Source: Theodoxus fluviatilis
Taxonomy: Eukaryota > Mollusca > Gastropoda > Cycloneritida > Neritidae
Length of the DNA: 10,000 nt
Assembly: GCA_034096865.1 (NCBI GenBank)
Contig: JAWQFJ010001804.1
Location: forward strand, 1-10,000
Reading direction: 5' to 3'
Part shown: piece after piece, positions 7,447-10,000 of the stretch
Layout of the letters: each line of letters opens with the position of its first letter
How positions within the stretch are numbered: the stretch's first letter is position 1
Position numbers and translations under genes: made by a program
The notes under the pieces: generated by a model
Told to the model about the DNA's origin: nothing
Database searches by the model: none
What the model saw: only the letters and a program-made list of their open reading frames with translations

Positions 7447-8416
7447 CTGAAAAAAATGGAAAACGCATTCTTGCTAGCATAGAAATTATCATCACAATAT
7501 CCACAACACACTGAGAAGTTGTTTACGTGGTAATCGACGTGACGAGGAGATGGGATATGTTCTGAACAAGAGGCCAGATTGTCTACATTTCTCAACCGGT
7601 ACCAATACATCCTGACTATGACAGAGCATAACGAAACAGATTAGAAATCACACGGGTCATTTCCGAGATAGAGCCCTGTAACTTCAATAATGGTCATACA
7701 TGCGTATTTTATTTATTGAGTATTTTCTACCTCTACTAACCCTCTAGAATCGATCTGACGCCGAAGAACTATGCAAATCAACAAAAAAAATGTAAAAGAA
7801 AAAAGACTTTTATTGGCACAAGTACCTAAAAACAAACATAATTTGGGTTCAAGTTGGGTTTTCTTTATGTGCGATTGACTCCGCTCATACGGGCGTATTA
7901 CGCATAACCGCAAATATCGTTTTCTTTAGTCTCTTCCTGTGGAGGAATAGCGGCATTTGTCTAAGAATCGAAAGCAAATTAACGTAAACAAAATTAGAAG
8001 TTGGACCAATCAAAAGTCATGTACTTACGTTTGTGTTGCAATTTTCTCCTGTTTTGCCTTTCAATGCATTTTTATTCAAATAGTTGAAACTTGCATCGTT
8101 TTCCATGTATAAATATATAATGCTATCAACTGAAAGCTTAAACTCTAGGCTTTTGAATAGTATCAATACCCAAAAAAGCCATCCTTTGTTTTTAGTATTC
8201 AGTCACATAATTATGTCTCTTTGAGTAACCATGTAATTGAATTATTGGGCGTGATATGTTGTTCATTATGAACCATCTGGTTACAGGGCATACTACCAGG
8301 AGGTCGCGATGCAAGCTATGCCCCTGATGCAGCTTAAATGGACATTATACATATAACATTTGATGCAGAAAAACGATTTCGTACGTTAATTACGTTTTTT
8401 CTTCCGCTAATAGTTC

Positions 8417-8442
8417 GGGGGGGGGGGGGGGGGGGGGGGGGG
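8417..8442. repeat. Homopolymer of 26 G
   Basis: An uninterrupted run of 26 G on the plus strand, flanked by TTC on the left and ACTAATTA on the right. It is intronic, so the Ig pre-mRNA would carry 26 C. Such runs can form G-quadruplexes and are error-prone in sequencing, so the exact length is uncertain. Confidence 0.95.
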
Positions 8443-8593
8443 ACTAATTACATTTGATGTTGATATGATTTGCGTTGTTCCGCTGTTGCTGTGTTGTTGC
8501 TTATGCTGCTGCCTCTGCTTCTGCTGCGTTATATGCTAAGATTTGCCTGCTATCAACACGTGAATGACAGGCAATGGGAACAGTTTTTTGTAT

Positions 8594-9103
8594 TTAACAG
8601 GCTGCACGTTTTCCTTCTCTAGAGTCTACTGTGGCTTTGTCGTCAAATCTGGAAACTAAAAATGGTATATGTCGTAGGTATGGTTTGAGATACGTCCATA
8701 ATGTAGTAAGTGGCATCAAATAATTATGCCCAGTTTTTGTTTTTGTTGGCTTCTTGCTCAAAATAACGTATTTCTGATGATGAATATTGTAGATTATCAT
8801 ACATTCTGCAGGATCCAAATGATACTCAGAGGGAATATTTAAACATTTAGGAACTCTGCATAACAGTATACGGTACACAAGGGACACATTTGCAATACGC
8901 TGAGATTGAGAGTAGTATTCGTACAACGAGACACGTGTTTGGTATTGAGACCCTGGCATAGGTTTGCTCACCATATCAATAGTTCACATGGTGTTGAGAA
9001 AGCGTCTTTTAAGACACGTTTTTTCTCTTGTTGGCATGTCATAGACGTTGAACCCAAACTCATGCAACCACGAAGATGCATCATAAATGTTCACCTTGTA
9101 CAT
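8594..9103 (-). pseudogene. Interrupted minus-strand reading frame, function unknown
   Basis: From ATG at 9103 to TAA at 8594 one minus-strand frame stays open for 170 codons except for a single TGA at 8984-8986. The longer 3' part (from ATG at 8974) has 126 codons of mixed, non-repetitive composition, for example LYEYYSQSQRIA, YRILLCRV and HHQKYVILSKK. I do not recognise the family. The YRILLCRV and KYVILSKK strings are faintly like the last strands of ADP-ribosyltransferase (PARP) folds, but no HGT or other catalytic signature is visible, so this is only a guess. It lies wholly in an intron of the Ig gene on the same strand. It could be a decayed retrocopy, a fragment of a mobile element, or a chance frame: one of about 126 codons is not rare in 10 kb searched in six frames. 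Confidence 0.2.
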
Positions 9104-9217
9104 TCATACGCATTCACGCGCACACCGGATTACAACACATAGTAACCACACAGGGTAGCAGCCCCGATAAGAAATTGCAAGAACTTAATACCCCAAAGTT
9201 CTCCCAGGTTTGCTCAC

Positions 9218-9523
9218 CGTTATGGGTAAGCGGTAGTGTGCTGACTTGGCCAAGTGGAGCGTCCACACACGTCCAGTCACGCTCATCCACACTAGAGTCG
9301 AAAGCCTTGATGACTACGATGGAAGTGCTGAGTCCCTCTTGGATAAGTACGTAGGAATTGAAGTTGGCAAAGCAGCTGTCCCTGGACGTGCATCGCACAA
9401 TGCCAGTGTTGCCCGCACTCACAATGAGTCCCCTATCCACTACTCCCGAGGTGACGACACATTTCAGACGGCAGGACTGGCCCACAAAGCAAGGCGTCTC
9501 CTGCGTTAGCCTGACAGACGCCA
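9218..9523 (-). CDS. Ig-like domain exon 1 (cysteine-rich V/I-type domain)
   Basis: This 306-base exon begins in phase 1 after the acceptor cttgattcttgcag and ends in phase 1 at a donor reading G|gtgagc. It encodes 102 residues. The B-strand cysteine appears to be Cys22 (CRLKCVV) and the F-strand one Cys86 in DERDWTC, a spacing of 64 that suits an Ig sandwich. Trp84 stands where the usual Tyr of DxGxYxC would be. Extra cysteines at 12, 18, 45 and 51 suggest two additional disulfides. No obvious C-strand Trp is present. The frame runs upstream of the acceptor to Met codons at 9591-9593 and 9612-9614, and MDYHNPVLLLLG is faintly signal-like. A His-Asp-Cys-Gly break follows it, so I prefer an internal exon preceded by a signal-peptide exon outside the window. 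Confidence 0.75.
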
Positions 9524-9906
9524 CTGCAAGAATCAAGGGTGAAGGTCCACAGTCATGCCCAAGCAGCAGTAGAACTGGATTGTGATAGTCCATATAAAGA
9601 TAGTTGTGATGCAAAGAAATGAACGCAAATATGATCAGACATGGGACTTCAGGTATTCCGATACTACCAACTGGTCAGAAAATATGATGAAATAGGCCTA
9701 CGTGAAAAACCATAAACAAGCACACCCTTTCAATCGCTTGCTCGCTCGTTAACGCGCTTGCATACTCATACTCTCTGCCCTTTATTCAAAATTGCACTCG
9801 CATCGTGCCCTATCATCCGGGTGCAACGGCGAGGAACTCTCTTCCATATGACATTAGATCAGTGCTTCTCAGTGATTGTAACAAGTCCTATTTGTTGAAG
9901 TCATCT

Positions 9907-9908
<2 letters not shown>
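9524..9908. other. Region right of Ig exon 1, nothing recognised
   Basis: About 385 bases upstream (on the minus strand) of the first visible Ig exon. The 20 bases next to the exon form its acceptor (ccttcacccttgattcttgcag). I found no convincing signal-peptide exon with a phase-1 donor, no promoter element and no RNA gene. Confidence 0.4.

Positions 9909-9977
<69 letters not shown>
9909..9977. repeat. (GT)n microsatellite
   Basis: 69 bases of uninterrupted GT on the plus strand, about 34 units, ending at GCATGG. This is (CA)n in the sense of the Ig gene. Such tracts can form Z-DNA and vary in length between individuals. The Cys-Val frame across it is an artefact. Confidence 0.97.
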
Positions 9978-9978
<1 letters not shown>

Positions 9979-10000
9979 ATGGAGTAGCAGATACAATTAT

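Larger units (their letters stand above)
7447..9217 (-). other. Intron between Ig exons 1 and 2
   Basis: 1,771 bases of mostly AT-rich sequence with a GT donor (gtgagc at 9217) and a strong acceptor: a run of T then cag at 7449-7447. It contains the G26 run at 8417-8442, a short CTG/TTG-rich imperfect trinucleotide stretch near 8470-8530, and an interrupted minus-strand reading frame at 8594-9103. The part at 7450-8400 holds nothing I can name. Confidence 0.75.
3200..9523 (-). other. Partial multi-Ig-domain gene, five exons (gene model)
   Basis: Minus-strand exons 9523-9218, 7446-7325, 5454-5307, 4606-4334 and 3472-3200 are each bounded by AG acceptors and GT donors. Together they give 1,122 bases, or 374 codons, with no stop. 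Junction phases agree at every step: G|TA forms Val between exons 1 and 2, a phase-0 join links exons 2 and 3, G|TT forms Val, and T|AC forms Tyr in a VQYPPP linker typical of tandem Ig domains. Introns are 1,771, 1,870, 700 and 861 bases. The product is inferred to be a secreted or membrane-bound recognition or adhesion protein. Phase-1 borders around domains are the rule for extracellular Ig modules and allow whole-domain gain or loss. Neither the signal peptide nor a transmembrane segment is in the window. Exact family (CD22-like, hemicentin-like, nectin-like, or a FREP-type Ig region) cannot be decided from these domains. Confidence 0.85.

Noticed and set aside
7713..7913. 66-codon minus-strand frame in intron 1
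   Set aside because: Short, AT-rich and without recognisable motifs; expected by chance.
9524..9614. Met and LLLLG upstream of Ig exon 1 as a signal peptide, making it the first exon
   Set aside because: A charged and cysteine-containing break (HDCG) follows the short hydrophobic run, while a good acceptor with pyrimidine tract lies directly before the domain in the phase shared by the other exons.

Overview
The window looks like nuclear DNA from an animal, most likely a marine invertebrate and plausibly a mollusc. The reasons are split immunoglobulin (Ig) exons with GT-AG introns in a consistent phase, a non-LTR retrotransposon with a metazoan-type reverse transcriptase, and very long dinucleotide and trinucleotide repeats. 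Nothing prokaryotic is present (no operons, no Shine-Dalgarno-led genes). The species is an inference; nothing in the window names it.

Two real protein-coding entities are present, both on the minus strand. The first is part of an Ig-superfamily gene read from right to left: five exons at 9523-9218, 7446-7325, 5454-5307, 4606-4334 and 3472-3200. They join without a stop into 374 codons. The joins are phase 1, phase 0, phase 1 and phase 1, and the model enters and leaves the window in phase 1. It encodes four Ig-like domains in tandem, one of them split by a phase-0 intron. The signal-peptide exon should lie to the right of the window. Any further domains and the membrane anchor should lie to the left.

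The second is a 5'-truncated LINE-type element covering roughly 1-2350, also on the minus strand. It keeps an uninterrupted 731-codon frame with a complete reverse transcriptase and a C-terminal CCHC zinc motif, but no endonuclease. It sits downstream of the last visible Ig exon, so it is probably within an intron of the same gene and in the same sense.

The rest is intron filled with repeats: a compound GA/GACA/GAAA microsatellite (2462-2989), a GA tract (4702-4793), a 1.36-kb GGA-type polypurine tract (5785-7142), a run of 26 G (8417-8442) and a GT tract (9909-9977). All purine-rich tracts have their purines on the plus strand, so the pre-mRNA of the Ig gene would carry C/U-rich tracts. Beside the GGA tract is a compact hairpin module with hammerhead-like sequence words (7169-7213), possibly a retroelement remnant. 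A weak, interrupted reading frame (9103-8594) lies in the first visible intron.

I see no clear new biological system. The most useful leads are the split Ig domain with its large polypurine intron, the Ig domain whose core Trp and Tyr appear replaced by a cysteine pair, the hairpin module, and the unexplained segment at 2345-2459 behind a CT-tract splice acceptor.
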